DNA of 64,000 nt from Lachnospiraceae bacterium (GCA_017619635.1 JAFZRZ010000071.1:186001-250000); one strand, 5' to 3'; counted from the stretch's first letter, positions 41,868 to 50,998 are shown. Numbers and translations: made by a program. The notes: generated by a model not told the origin, from the sequence alone.

Positions 41868-41903
41868 ATAAAATAAATAAGACTTCCATTTTAGGAAGTC
41901 CTA
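41868..41903 (-). terminator. Terminator of the second RecD-like gene
   Basis: Minus strand GACTTCC-TAAAAT-GGAAGTC followed by TTATTTATTTT. A CATATT box for the 531-residue gene follows at about 41851. Confidence 0.7.
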
Positions 41904-41921
41904 TTAGATATAAATCATTCT

Positions 41922-44036
41922 TTATACAAACTGTAAAAGTTTCTTAACAAGTTGATCTTTTAACTGCGTTTTTCTTCCATACTCGCCGTATGAACTGATA
42001 CATATCTCAAGTGAGTTTTTTTCTGTCAGTATGACTACATTCTTTCTTGCCCTGGTAACTTCTACATATAATAACTGACGCTTGAGCATGTTGGTAGGTT
42101 CTTTTGATATCACGATCAGAGCGTTATCACATTCTCCGCCCTGTGCTTTATGAGCAGTCAATGCATAACTTAACTCTATATCGTCAAGATCGTCTCCATT
42201 TATTGTTATCTCGTCGTCATCATCTGTCCTGATAGTTACGAAATGGTCGTTGGAATGATTCTGTATGAATGTAATGACACCTTCCTGTCCATTGTAGTAA
42301 TTTGTCTTGTAATTATTCCTGCAGAAGATGATCTTATCGCCTACGGAGAAAGTATTAAATCCGTATTCAAAAGATGATTCACCGCTTTCTTTCTGAAGAA
42401 GTTTATTGATGTTGATAGTCGATGTCTTGAATTTATTCTTTCTGCATGATGTATATATCTTATAACTGGCATCTTCTTCTTCGAATTTCTTTGCGTATTC
42501 CTGTGTTGCCTCAAGAAGTTCGTCATCTGTGTCATATCTTATCACAGTGAAGTTATCATCTTTTTCAAAGTCATTCCTTCCTGATATGATCTTATAACTA
42601 TTTGATATAATGGAATCTCTTCCGCTTTGTCTGAATATGGTCTTTAATCTGTATTTTTCTATATGTCCACATTCAAGCAGGTCTTTAAATACATTACCGG
42701 AACCGACCGGAGGGAGCTGATTTGGATCTCCCATTATTATAACAAGCGAACCTGTCTCTATAGAAGACAGTAATAGGTAGAATATATACATATCTACCAT
42801 TGAACCTTCGTCTACGACTATTATACCGGACAACTTTTCTCTTGATGCTGCAAATACATTCTCGTAAGGCTTAAAGTCGAGCATTTTGTGTATCGTCAGT
42901 GCCTTTATCCCAGTGCTTTCCGTCATTCTTCTTGCAGCACAGCCTGTTGGAGCACATAAGTGTACCGGAGCATCGGGGTGTTCTATCTTGCTGTATTCCA
43001 GTATTCCATTTAAGAGAGTTGTCTTTCCTGTACCGGGACCACCCGTTATCAGTTTTATACCCGTTTTTCCAAGGCAGTTAAATACTCTTTTCTGATCCAG
43101 AGAATATTCGATGTTGCCATTTTTCTCTACGACTGATATTAAGTAAGGCTCTATACTGCAAAAATCTACGGCTCCATCATTTAATCTCTTGATATGGTCA
43201 GCCACTTTTATTTCGGTATTATAGTCTGTCTTTAAGAATATCCTGTATCCTTCGTACTGCTTATCTATTATGTACTTATCTGACAGTATCTCTTCTGCGA
43301 TAAACAAAGGGTCTGTATGATATCCGCAACCTGCCATATTTTCGATTCTTGCCACAAGTCTGCATAGCCCATGAAAATCGGTATAAGTATTGCCATTCTG
43401 CGAGTTGGAATTCATCGCATAATATACTATAGCCTCTGTTCTTCTTTTATCATATTCTTTGATACCTGCATCTTTGGCTATGTGTTCGCACAATGAGAAT
43501 TCGGTCTTTGAGTTTACGAGGATATATGGATTACGGAGAAGATTATTCTTCGCGTTTTCTTTCCCATAATGCTCGAATATGTATTTTGCGTCTTTATACG
43601 TACCTACATAACTGATTATAAAATCGAACAGGACTTCAAAATTATAATAATGACGCAGTCTTTCTATTACCGGATACTCTGCTTTCTTAAACTTTCCTGT
43701 ATCAATAGTGTCGCTATTCTTTACATAAGCATAAGGATCCAGATCGGTCTTTCTCATTATCTCATCTGCCACAAAAGGGCCTGTGCCCATAAATGTAGAA
43801 GAACAGATAAAATCGATCGTGGACGAAGTATCGTACTGTTCGATATTGCATGTCTCTGCGATAAAATAGCCGTTCTCTTCGTATTCGCCTATCAGTTTTA
43901 ATCCAATCCCTTTGGGATATGACGGAATGACTCCTGAGCAATAAGTGATGATATCACCACTCTTGATAGCAAAGAACGTGAGCCCGGTTCTTTCATTTCT
44001 TTTTTTAGTTAAATGGTATATACCTTTAATTTCCAT
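41922..44036 (-). CDS. RecD2-like DNA helicase, second copy
   Basis: A 704-residue superfamily 1 helicase. Helix-hairpin-helix-like N-terminal segments (STFMGTGPFVADEIMRKTD) precede the motor: Walker A TGGPGTGKTTL (about 334), VVDEGSMVDMY (about 409), GDPNQLPPVGSGNVF, and ELSYALTAHKAQGGECDNALI near the end. It differs strongly from the first copy at 32715, so it is not a recent duplication. Its ATG overlaps the end of the HNH-acetyltransferase gene by 11 bases, with no own ribosome binding site, which implies translational coupling. Confidence 0.88.
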   Translation of the reverse strand: MEIKGIYHLTKKRNERTGLTFFAIKSGDIITYCSGVIPSYPKGIGLKLIGEYEENGYFIAETCNIEQYDTSSTIDFICSSTFMGTGPFVADEIMRKTDLDPYAYVKNSDTIDTGKFKKAEYPVIERLRHYYNFEVLFDFIISYVGTYKDAKYIFEHYGKENAKNNLLRNPYILVNSKTEFSLCEHIAKDAGIKEYDKRRTEAIVYYAMNSNSQNGNTYTDFHGLCRLVARIENMAGCGYHTDPLFIAEEILSDKYIIDKQYEGYRIFLKTDYNTEIKVADHIKRLNDGAVDFCSIEPYLISVVEKNGNIEYSLDQKRVFNCLGKTGIKLITGGPGTGKTTLLNGILEYSKIEHPDAPVHLCAPTGCAARRMTESTGIKALTIHKMLDFKPYENVFAASREKLSGIIVVDEGSMVDMYIFYLLLSSIETGSLVIIMGDPNQLPPVGSGNVFKDLLECGHIEKYRLKTIFRQSGRDSIISNSYKIISGRNDFEKDDNFTVIRYDTDDELLEATQEYAKKFEEEDASYKIYTSCRKNKFKTSTININKLLQKESGESSFEYGFNTFSVGDKIIFCRNNYKTNYYNGQEGVITFIQNHSNDHFVTIRTDDDDEITINGDDLDDIELSYALTAHKAQGGECDNALIVISKEPTNMLKRQLLYVEVTRARKNVVILTEKNSLEICISSYGEYGRKTQLKDQLVKKLLQFV

Positions 44037-45093
44037 GTTCTTTTACTGCGTTCTGATTTATAGGTGTAAGATCGAATAATTTCTGTAACATGTCTGACGA
44101 TTCTCTTGCATCTTTTGGTGTTACCGGAGCATCGTCATGATAACCATTTCCTCTGTTTGTACTGGACAGTCTGAGAGGAATGAAAGCATGCAACGTTTTA
44201 TCATCTTCACACAATTCTGGTTCAGTATCGAATATATTTGTTATCAGTTCATTTATGAAATCGTCTTTAACGGGATAACCTATCATCAAAGGAAGACTTC
44301 CGCCTACATTTGTGATGATATCTTCTATCAATGTAATTATCACGTTGTAAAGCAGATATTTGTAATACCACTTTTTGTATTTAAAGGGGAGTCCGCAAAA
44401 TCTGAGCCCATATAGTTTTATATCCTTGAAGTTCCAAGTGTCTATCTGCATGGGGATCGCGCCTATGAACTCTCCTTTTCTTTTTATTATATAAATGCAG
44501 CCGTCTTTCATGATGCCGTTTACTATATTTCGGACATCGGACTTGTCTGATTCCCAATCATGTTCCTGATTGTACTGTGCGACGAAATCTACTATGTCAT
44601 CAACATCATCTGCAGTAGCCTTGAACAGATATGCTTCAAGTTCCATTCCTGCATAGTTGTTTCCGCCACGTCTTTTGTGCGATTCAAGGCTGCGTACGGG
44701 AATGAGATAGCTTACAGACATCAATGTGGCTTTGGTATAGTTTGTCTTTGTCGCCCATTTGTATTTAGAACAGTATTCCTTATACAAGTCATTAAGTTCT
44801 CTCATATAATGAGTTGATACATGTTTGTAAAAATCTTCCGGGTGGACTATATAGTCACCTTTGAGCTGATTGCAATCATAACATAGGGGAACAAGATTCT
44901 CTGTCTGGTTTGTACCTGACTTGCTGATCGGTATAAAGTGATCTGTCGTATATTTTTCACTGTCTATGGTCAGTTTCTGACCGCAGTGAGCGCATCTTCT
45001 ATGCGTTTTTGACAGGATATATTGCTTTTCTTCTTTCGAGATAGAATCTCTTCTTGACTCTATCTTTTCTCTTTTATTAGTTATCGTAGTCAT
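44026..45093 (-). CDS. HNH endonuclease fused to an acetyltransferase-like domain
   Basis: A 355-residue fusion. Residues about 25-85 form an HNH nuclease domain (CAHCGQKL, TDHFIPISKSGTNQTENLVPLCYDCNQLKGD) with the zinc cysteines and catalytic histidine in place. Residues about 145-300 look like a GNAT-type N-acyltransferase (LFKATADDVDDIVDFV, GCIYIIKRKGEFIGAIPMQID). This combination is unusual. It is cotranscribed between a cysteine-rich small protein and the second RecD helicase, with overlaps on both sides, so a joint DNA-processing or defence function is plausible. Confidence 0.75.
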   Translation of the reverse strand: MTTITNKREKIESRRDSISKEEKQYILSKTHRRCAHCGQKLTIDSEKYTTDHFIPISKSGTNQTENLVPLCYDCNQLKGDYIVHPEDFYKHVSTHYMRELNDLYKEYCSKYKWATKTNYTKATLMSVSYLIPVRSLESHKRRGGNNYAGMELEAYLFKATADDVDDIVDFVAQYNQEHDWESDKSDVRNIVNGIMKDGCIYIIKRKGEFIGAIPMQIDTWNFKDIKLYGLRFCGLPFKYKKWYYKYLLYNVIITLIEDIITNVGGSLPLMIGYPVKDDFINELITNIFDTEPELCEDDKTLHAFIPLRLSSTNRGNGYHDDAPVTPKDARESSDMLQKLFDLTPINQNAVKEHGN

Positions 45094-45232
45094 GTGCTAT
45101 ACTCTCCGCTTCGAGCATGTTCTCGTCATGAGTGATGATCTGGGGCTTCTTATTTGCTACACATTTCTTGTCTTCACAATAGTCTTTGTGCTGACAGTTG
45201 CCACACAGGCAATCATATACATATGCGTTCAT
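45077..45232 (-). CDS. Small cysteine-rich protein (51 aa)
   Basis: Frame MNAYVYDCLCGNCQHKDYCEDKKCVANKK... with C8, C10, C13, H15, C19 and C24, a compact zinc knuckle. GGAAAGGAA precedes the ATG. Its end overlaps the HNH-acetyltransferase start by 17 bases, and its start follows a class-1 promoter, so it leads the HNH-RecD operon. Confidence 0.65.
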   Translation of the reverse strand: MNAYVYDCLCGNCQHKDYCEDKKCVANKKPQIITHDENMLEAESIAHDYDN

Positions 45233-45278
45233 TTCTTATATTCCTTTCCTTGATGAAATATAGGTTATTATCGTTCTG

Positions 45279-45323
45279 TTTATAGTATGAAATATTATTA
45301 TTGTTCTTAAAATTTTTGTGCAA
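45279..45323 (-). promoter_or_regulatory. Class-1 promoter for the cysteine-rich/HNH/RecD operon
   Basis: Minus strand TTTTTTTGCACAAAAATTTT, 28 bases to CATACTATAAAC. Confidence 0.65.
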
Positions 45324-45352
45324 AAAAACCGCCTCATGATGAAGCGGTCTTT
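45321..45352 (-). terminator. Terminator of the OB-fold gene
   Basis: Minus strand ACCGC ... GCGGT hairpin with an 11-base loop, followed by a T-run that joins TTGCAC of the next promoter. Confidence 0.7.
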
Positions 45353-45376
45353 GTCGTGATATTTAATTGTAAAGCA

Positions 45377-45982
45377 TCACTCAACAACGCATATATCCTG
45401 GGCGATGATATTGTGACGGTATGAGCCATTTTTGCTTTTTCCCATTACGGAGCAAACGGTTTTGACGAATTTATTTACTTCGAGATTATCGGGAAGCTTT
45501 GATCTGTCTCCGTCTATGCTTACCTGAATGATGTTCTTTTCTTCACCCTTTTCGTCTGTGGAGATAAACAGGCGTACCCATGAACCTCTTTCGGTCTTAT
45601 CCTCGATTATATTTACGAGTTTACCTGCCAGGAACGTTTCGCTGTCGCTTCGATGAAAAGCACCTTTTGAGCCTGCTCCAAAATATTTTTCACAGATGGT
45701 CTGACCAGACTCTAGCGCGTCTCCCATCAATTGCGGAAATCCATTGTTGCTTGTAAAGTGACCGTATACTGATATATAGTCCTTTTCGTGATATCCGCTC
45801 GATCTCAAGACGTTGTTGCTGAACCTAAACTGCAGCGTTGTGGTCGTGTCCCCGTGACTATTTCCGGATTTAGTTATCACGTATACTTCGGAATAAGTTC
45901 CCTTATCGACGATACTTGATATCCGTCCGTACGAAACGATGGAATTAGTATAAATTCCTTTGTTGTTTTCGGTGTCGTTCAT
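45377..45982 (-). CDS. Tandem OB-fold (SSB-like) protein
   Basis: A 201-residue protein with two OB-type domains, about residues 10-95 (SIVSYGRISSIVDKGTYSEVYVITKSG; ISVYGHFTSNNGFPQL) and about 105-200 (FLAGKLVNIIEDKTERGSWVRLFISTD). The pattern fits nucleic-acid binding, and it is the third OB protein here after ssb and the zinc protein. AAGGAGG decides for the ATG at 45982. A class-1 promoter is upstream, divergent to another class-1 promoter. Confidence 0.65.
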   Translation of the reverse strand: MNDTENNKGIYTNSIVSYGRISSIVDKGTYSEVYVITKSGNSHGDTTTTLQFRFSNNVLRSSGYHEKDYISVYGHFTSNNGFPQLMGDALESGQTICEKYFGAGSKGAFHRSDSETFLAGKLVNIIEDKTERGSWVRLFISTDEKGEEKNIIQVSIDGDRSKLPDNLEVNKFVKTVCSVMGKSKNGSYRHNIIAQDICVVE

Positions 45983-46035
45983 ATAACGATCCTCCTTATG
46001 AATCATTTCTTCAATATGACCTTCATATAGAAGTA

Positions 46036-46082
46036 TATCGTAAATATGTGTTTTTTATTTTAGTTCTGAAAATTTTGTGCAA
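46036..46082 (-). promoter_or_regulatory. Class-1 promoter for the OB-fold gene
   Basis: Minus strand TTCTTGCACAAAATTTTC, 28 bases to CATATTTACGATATAC. Confidence 0.6.
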
Positions 46083-46173
46083 GAATTTTTAGTTTCAAGA
46101 GAAAGATGGTATGATTAAGTTGCCCAAAATAGTGGTTTTATGGCATATCTTTATCATAAATAATGCATTTTGA

Positions 46174-46222
46174 AATTTTTGCACAAAAAATCAAAAAATA
46201 TTTAATATAATTCATGTTTATG
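46174..46222 (+). promoter_or_regulatory. Class-1 promoter for the plus-strand operon
   Basis: Plus strand TTTTTGCACAAAAAAT, exactly 28 bases from TTGCAC to CATGTTTATG. It faces the plus-strand operon that starts at 46301, divergent from the site at 46036. Confidence 0.55.
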
Positions 46223-46300
46223 TTAAAGGGTACTCTGTATCCAAAAATCTCAAGAAAGGGAAACTGGCATTGATTGTTATGATAATGCCCTATTTATCGT

Positions 46301-46651
46301 ATGCAAAATGAGATGAAAGGTATCTGGAACAGGATTACCATCTACTGTATGAACCATGATGAACCCAAACCTATGGAGATACTTCAAAACCTTGAGCAGA
46401 TCAAGACTCCTTTTTATGCGTGTACCGATGAACATTGCCCTAATAGACTAAATTTTGATGATTATCAGGGGCTTGTCCTTGAATTCATCAAAGCTATAGA
46501 TGAAGAGGGATATTTTGGTACTGATTTTACTAACTATACCTACACATATAAAGGAACCAGGCATAAGATCAAAGCAAAAATTCTTAAGTACAGTGGCAGC
46601 GAGATCCGCATAGGTATCCTTAATACTACTGTTTTAGGTATTAAGAAGTAA
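46301..46651 (+). CDS. Small protein of unknown function, first gene of the plus-strand operon
   Basis: A 116-residue protein with a CxxxxC pair (YACTDEHCPNRLNFDDY, about 40-55) and a basic, beta-rich C-terminus (YKGTRHKIKAKILKYSGSEIRIGIL). A stop lies just upstream in frame, so the start is ATG 46301 or the one four codons later; neither has a clear ribosome binding site. It is followed by signal peptidase I after 13 bases. Unknown family. Confidence 0.65.
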   Translation: MQNEMKGIWNRITIYCMNHDEPKPMEILQNLEQIKTPFYACTDEHCPNRLNFDDYQGLVLEFIKAIDEEGYFGTDFTNYTYTYKGTRHKIKAKILKYSGSEIRIGILNTTVLGIKK

Positions 46652-46664
46652 GAAAGGCTGAAAG

Positions 46665-47165
46665 ATGAACGAAAATAAAGAAAACACTGCGGTCGCTACA
46701 TTTAAGGTAGTGCTTCCGTATATTGTTGCCATTATAGTCGGTCTGTTTATTTCTTTTGCAGTAAAAGTTCTGTTTAGCCCTTATATTATAAGTGGGCCAT
46801 CAATGCTTCCTACTTATAAATCAGGAAGTGTTGTAAAGATAGACAGGGAATTTGATGAGTCGGATCTTAAAAAGGATACTGTTGTTATATATAAGTACAA
46901 AGGTAAAGATATCGTTAAACGTATAGTTGCTACCCCGGGTGATTTTTTGGTGATAGTCAATGGAGAGCTTCGTGTTAATCATGAAGAGGGTATCAATTTT
47001 GACGAGATAGACGAGCCTGGCATACTTAAAGATGAAATGATACTTGAAGAAGGCGAATATTTCTGTATGGGCGATAATCGTAATAACAGCCGTGACTGCA
47101 GAGAATATGGTCCGATCACAAAAGATGATATCATTGGCGTGGTAGAAAAAATATACATTCAATAG
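46665..47165 (+). CDS. lepB: Signal peptidase I
   Basis: Removes signal peptides from exported proteins at the outer face of the membrane. The 166 residues have one membrane helix (about 17-38), the catalytic serine in GPSMLPTYKSG (about 45), the lysine in VKRIVATPGD (about 83), and the C-terminal box GDNRNNSRD (about 137), as in Gram-positive SipS. Its place beside the second actin system and the presence of an exported nuclease, a sortase and an NlpC/P60 protein suggest that the element processes its own exported proteins. GAAAGG precedes the ATG. Confidence 0.92.
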   Translation: MNENKENTAVATFKVVLPYIVAIIVGLFISFAVKVLFSPYIISGPSMLPTYKSGSVVKIDREFDESDLKKDTVVIYKYKGKDIVKRIVATPGDFLVIVNGELRVNHEEGINFDEIDEPGILKDEMILEEGEYFCMGDNRNNSRDCREYGPITKDDIIGVVEKIYIQ

Positions 47166-47177
47166 AAAGGTGAGATT

Positions 47178-48335
47178 ATGAACACAAAGAGATTTAGAAC
47201 CAAGACAGAGTTTATTCCCAAGGATAACCTTAAGGTTGATGGGATATGGGAGGTAGGAATAGATATCGGCTATTCGGCAGTTAAGTTTATCTCTCCGAAT
47301 ATGGTCGGAAGTTTTCCCAGTTATGCAAGACGTGTAAGTGATGATTTTCAGTATGTTTCAGAACCCCCGGAAAGTTCTATCCTTTATAGGAATGATGATA
47401 CCGGTGAACTTTGGCTCGTTGGTGAAATGGCTCAGAACACCATGGCTACAGGTGATACATCTGATTCTGAAGCTTCTTTGTATGGAAGAGGCCGCTACTC
47501 TTCTGCTATGTTTGATGTTATCTCAAAGGCTGGTCTTGGAATGTGCCGCATGTCTAACGAAATAAGAAATTTTGATGAAAACGATAAAATGATCATTCAG
47601 ACCGGTCTGCCCGAGAGATATATGGACGATGAGGACGAACTTAAAGAAGCTCTTGCCAAGGATTATAATTTCTCACTTAAAGTTGGTAAGGGTGACTGGG
47701 TAGAGCATAGATTCAGTGTAGATATTGATGATATAGAGGTAATGAGTCAGCCGAGAGGAACATTATTCTCTGTATGTATTGATAAGTTTGGTAACTTCCG
47801 TAGCGAAGCAGAAAGTTATCTTTCTTCCAGTGTACTGGTATTTGATCCAGGTTTTGGTACACTGGATATATTCCCTATAAAAAACGGTTTTGTGGAAAAT
47901 GGAGGGGAAACGTTCCCTGATCTTGGAATGAAACGTGTGTTGAGTGAGACTGCTCGTAAGATAAGGTCTAAATATGGTGTCAATGTTGAAGTTCCTGCCA
48001 TGCAGAAATATCTTGAGACAGGATTTGTTAAGTATTTTAATAAAAAGACTTTTGAATCTGGTGAAAAACCCTTTGGCAAGTTCCTTGATGAAGCAAGCCG
48101 TGAGGTTTGTGAAGAAGCTCTCTCCCGTATGAGTTCAGTTTTTAATCTTATTGATTATAATTATCTTATCGTTACCGGAGGAACAGGTGCTGCATGGCTC
48201 GATCAGATTCGCGAAAAATTCAAAGCATCAGATACACTTACAATACTTAATGGCAACCAGAATGATAACCTGCCGTTTATCTATAACAACGTGAGAGGAT
48301 ATTATCTTTACAGATACATGAAGCTTAAGAGATAA
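47178..48335 (+). CDS. Second actin-like ATPase (ParM/Alp family)
   Basis: A 385-residue actin-like protein: phosphate-1 loop EVGIDIGYSAVKF (about 28), a phosphate-2 type segment VLVFDPGFGTLDIF (about 220) and the adenosine segment YLIVTGGTGAAWLDQI (about 335). The aspartate and glycine positions needed for ATP binding are kept. It differs clearly from the protein at 2445, so the element has two filament systems. GAAAGGTG precedes the ATG. The following gene is the likely DNA adaptor. Confidence 0.8.
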   Translation: MNTKRFRTKTEFIPKDNLKVDGIWEVGIDIGYSAVKFISPNMVGSFPSYARRVSDDFQYVSEPPESSILYRNDDTGELWLVGEMAQNTMATGDTSDSEASLYGRGRYSSAMFDVISKAGLGMCRMSNEIRNFDENDKMIIQTGLPERYMDDEDELKEALAKDYNFSLKVGKGDWVEHRFSVDIDDIEVMSQPRGTLFSVCIDKFGNFRSEAESYLSSSVLVFDPGFGTLDIFPIKNGFVENGGETFPDLGMKRVLSETARKIRSKYGVNVEVPAMQKYLETGFVKYFNKKTFESGEKPFGKFLDEASREVCEEALSRMSSVFNLIDYNYLIVTGGTGAAWLDQIREKFKASDTLTILNGNQNDNLPFIYNNVRGYYLYRYMKLKR

Positions 48336-48347
48336 AAGGTATATGTA

Positions 48348-49187
48348 ATGAGATTTAACATAAGAATTTATAAAAGGTGGGACGTTGATCTTATCGCTCT
48401 TTTAGATGCCGGATACCCTGTTATTAAGATGATGCAGCAGGCGATAATCAGTTACGCAAAAGGCGAGCCGTTGTTTTACTATATCGATGAATTGTCAGAT
48501 TTTAATCCATCGGATAAAAAACATATGACAATCAAACTTTTTATCCCTGATACGGAAAAGGAAGCGGTATATCTGATGACGCACTCCCGCCCCAATAAAA
48601 ACTATGTCGCAAAAATGATATTGAGGAATTCTCTGGTACAGCAAAACATAGGTTGCTGTATTACGGATCCTAACCTTGCACAGCTCATAAACATTAATAA
48701 TGAACACAGACGTATCATGATGCTTAACAACGTGATACCGTTAAGTTCTATTAAAGAAGCAAAGGTAATAGATATCAAACCTCTTAATAAGACGATCGTT
48801 ATCGATAATCCTAAATCAGTCTTGATGTCGAATATCGGTCAAGTTAATCCTTATGCGAACATGGTTGATGTGCCGGTGGCTAAAAAACCTCCTGCTAAAC
48901 CTGAAAAGAAACCCGAACAGAGAATTGCGCCGGTTTCGGTGAACGTACCGACTCCTGCTCCTGTAGTAACTGTTCCTGAAGTGATTACAGAACCGATAAC
49001 GCCTATAGAACAGCCACAGGTTCAGCAGACTGCTCCACCTGTTAAGAAAACACCTTCATGGGTGGTGAGCGAGGTATCTATAGATGATGGAAAAGAAAGT
49101 GTTTCTATTCCAAACCCGGATAAATCAGCCGGTGATGATACTCAAAAGAGAAATGAACGGTTACTCAGTATGTTTGACCGATTGTAG
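48348..49187 (+). CDS. Putative DNA adaptor of the second actin system
   Basis: A 279-residue protein. About residues 60-105 have a ribbon-helix-helix-like layout (MTIKLFIPDTEKEAVYLM, then KNYVAKMILRNSLVQ), as in ParR-type proteins that link filaments to centromere DNA. A proline-rich linker follows (about 180-245). It starts 12 bases after the actin-like gene with AAAAGG upstream. The order filament then adaptor is the usual one. The assignment rests on fold pattern and position. Confidence 0.6.
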   Translation: MRFNIRIYKRWDVDLIALLDAGYPVIKMMQQAIISYAKGEPLFYYIDELSDFNPSDKKHMTIKLFIPDTEKEAVYLMTHSRPNKNYVAKMILRNSLVQQNIGCCITDPNLAQLININNEHRRIMMLNNVIPLSSIKEAKVIDIKPLNKTIVIDNPKSVLMSNIGQVNPYANMVDVPVAKKPPAKPEKKPEQRIAPVSVNVPTPAPVVTVPEVITEPITPIEQPQVQQTAPPVKKTPSWVVSEVSIDDGKESVSIPNPDKSAGDDTQKRNERLLSMFDRL

Positions 49188-49208
49188 ATATAGTATAAGG
49201 AGATACAC

Positions 49209-49769
49209 ATGAACAAGGACGAAAAATTTGATCTCGCCGAAGAACTTAGGGTTAAACCTGGAGACATTTTTGATAAAGAAAAACTGTATGAGGACGAATT
49301 GGAACTTTTGGTTAAAAGCATGAGAGCTATTTGTGCCAGGGAGCGTATTCCGTTCGTTATAAGTACAGCTGTTAAAAATTCTGAATCAGAAACTGTATAT
49401 AGGAATGACGGGGTTCTTACCGGCTCACTGAGAATGAATCTGTTTGATGATCACTTTGAGAAATTCCTTCTTGTGCTTAACGGCGGAACAATCGAAGGTG
49501 ATAGGGTTATTGCAAAAGGTGTTATTACGAATCTTGAAGAAGACGATGAGCTTAAACTTCATGAGGCGCTTCTGGACGACGAATATGTCGATCCTGATAT
49601 TGATGAAGAGGAAGACGAACTCAGTGCTCTTTTCGATGCGTTTGACGCTGATATCAATGCCAAAGCAGAAAAGGCTATCAACACGAAGAAGTATATCACC
49701 GAGGACGGTGAGGTTATTTCATCAGATTCGATCATGCCTCTTGATCTTGTCGTTATGGAAGATATTTAA
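49209..49769 (+). CDS. Acidic protein at the end of the plus-strand operon
   Basis: A 186-residue, strongly acidic soluble protein (DDEYVDPDIDEEEDELSALFDAFDADINA, about 125-153). The first half looks folded (RIPFVISTAVKNSES, EKFLLVLNGG). AAGGAG lies seven bases before the ATG. It ends the operon at a bidirectional terminator. Charge distribution suits a DNA mimic or a partner of the basic adaptor; no family recognised. Confidence 0.65.
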   Translation: MNKDEKFDLAEELRVKPGDIFDKEKLYEDELELLVKSMRAICARERIPFVISTAVKNSESETVYRNDGVLTGSLRMNLFDDHFEKFLLVLNGGTIEGDRVIAKGVITNLEEDDELKLHEALLDDEYVDPDIDEEEDELSALFDAFDADINAKAEKAINTKKYITEDGEVISSDSIMPLDLVVMEDI

Positions 49770-49782
49770 AACAAATTCATGT

Positions 49783-49819
49783 AAAAAGAAAGGCTCCGGT
49801 TTTACCGGAGCTTCTTTTA
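49783..49819. terminator. Bidirectional terminator
   Basis: Perfect stem GCTCCGGT/ACCGGAGC with T-tracts on both strands. It separates the plus-strand operon from the convergent nuclease gene. Confidence 0.85.
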
Positions 49820-50920
49820 TGGGTTGCATCGTTGACAGGGTGTGTACCCTTCGTTTATAAGATCTTCTCTGCTTCCACTATATTCTTTCTTATTACGTTC
49901 CTTTATATCGTTTACACTCTCACATGTAGGAGTGTGAAACTTCTTGGAATTTTTATTAAGAATATAGGTTACCGGCTGATCAGACACTTCTTTACTCATT
50001 GGCTGCGCGTCTGCTGCCACACGGCTGTCACCTGTAGCATAATCGATCTCGATATAGGGCTGTACGTTAAATGCATAAATACAAAAACTTAAAGCACCTT
50101 TATCTTCTACTGAACACGCTTCCATGACAACACCACGACATAAAAGTTCATCACCATTATAAACAGGGGTTACTCTGTAAAGAACATGGTTTCCAGTCTG
50201 TTCTACATACTGTGCTACCATTACTTCGTGATCGAGCATTCCGTCTACGTTAAGATAACGTGTACCGGTAATGAGATTACGTTCGTCCGCGTTAATTCCG
50301 CTGACGCAATGAGCGATTAAATGACACCTGTTATATAAATAGTTATCCTCGATAAAATCGGGATATTTGACCGTGTGCCAACCTGCAGGCTTAACCTGTC
50401 CGATCTCGCCACGTTCTTCTGTAGGCATTGTGAGTGGACTTACGTTGATAAAACACCCTATAGGTCTTTTTAAACTGTCAAGCTCACCACAGATTGTAAA
50501 TTCTTCAGTAGTCATGTTGTCAGATATAAAATATGGTCTGCCCCCATGTATGTCTACCCATGCACTGCCATTATATTCAGGCATGTCGGATATGTTGAAT
50601 GTCATTAAAGATTTATCAACCTTATCAGCTGATGTTTCTTCTTTAGTCGGCAGGATATCGTTTATGTCCGGGATATTCTCATCTGTAAATTCAGAGATCT
50701 TATCCGGCATTGTATCGATTGCCTCTGACACTCTTTCCTTGGCATCATTTACTGCTTCTGAATTCTTAACGTCATTATATACGTCTGTGGCTGTTTCTTT
50801 GGCCGAATCGATCTTTTCCGCTACATCTTCCTGTGTAAACGGTAATTCAACCGTACAGCCGGTCAATGTCAGCGCCAAAGCCATTGTAAGCATCGCGATG
50901 CATATTTTTATTTTCCTCAT
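49817..50920 (-). CDS. Secreted nuclease lipoprotein (DNA/RNA non-specific endonuclease family)
   Basis: A 367-residue exported protein. It has a lipoprotein signal (KICIAMLTMALALTLTGC, Cys 22), a helical spacer (about 25-95), then a nuclease domain of the EndA/NucA type with the catalytic box YNRCHLIAHCVSG (about 195) and the metal-site region DERNLITGTRYLNVDGM. The C-terminus (about 322-366) is an extra cysteine-rich module (FHTPTCESV ... YTPCQRCNP) like the Ada-type metal-binding domain found on such nucleases. It may digest DNA outside the cell. AAAGGAG precedes the ATG. Confidence 0.85.
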   Translation of the reverse strand: MRKIKICIAMLTMALALTLTGCTVELPFTQEDVAEKIDSAKETATDVYNDVKNSEAVNDAKERVSEAIDTMPDKISEFTDENIPDINDILPTKEETSADKVDKSLMTFNISDMPEYNGSAWVDIHGGRPYFISDNMTTEEFTICGELDSLKRPIGCFINVSPLTMPTEERGEIGQVKPAGWHTVKYPDFIEDNYLYNRCHLIAHCVSGINADERNLITGTRYLNVDGMLDHEVMVAQYVEQTGNHVLYRVTPVYNGDELLCRGVVMEACSVEDKGALSFCIYAFNVQPYIEIDYATGDSRVAADAQPMSKEVSDQPVTYILNKNSKKFHTPTCESVNDIKERNKKEYSGSREDLINEGYTPCQRCNP

Positions 50921-50951
50921 ATTTGACTCCTTTCTCGGTTTTGATATATGA

Positions 50952-50979
50952 AGTATGATATTTTCTATTGTAAATAAAA
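50952..50979 (-). promoter_or_regulatory. Simple promoter TTTTAT-N16-CATACT for the nuclease gene
   Basis: Minus strand TTTTAT, exactly 16 bases, CATACT. It faces the nuclease start at 50920. The same spacing occurs at 57552 and 59829. Confidence 0.5.
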
Positions 50980-50998
50980 GGCGCCCGTAAGCGCCTTT
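50973..50998 (-). terminator. Terminator of the 45-residue gene
   Basis: Minus strand AGGCGC-TTACGG-GCGCCT followed by TTTATTT, overlapping the next promoter. Confidence 0.75.
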
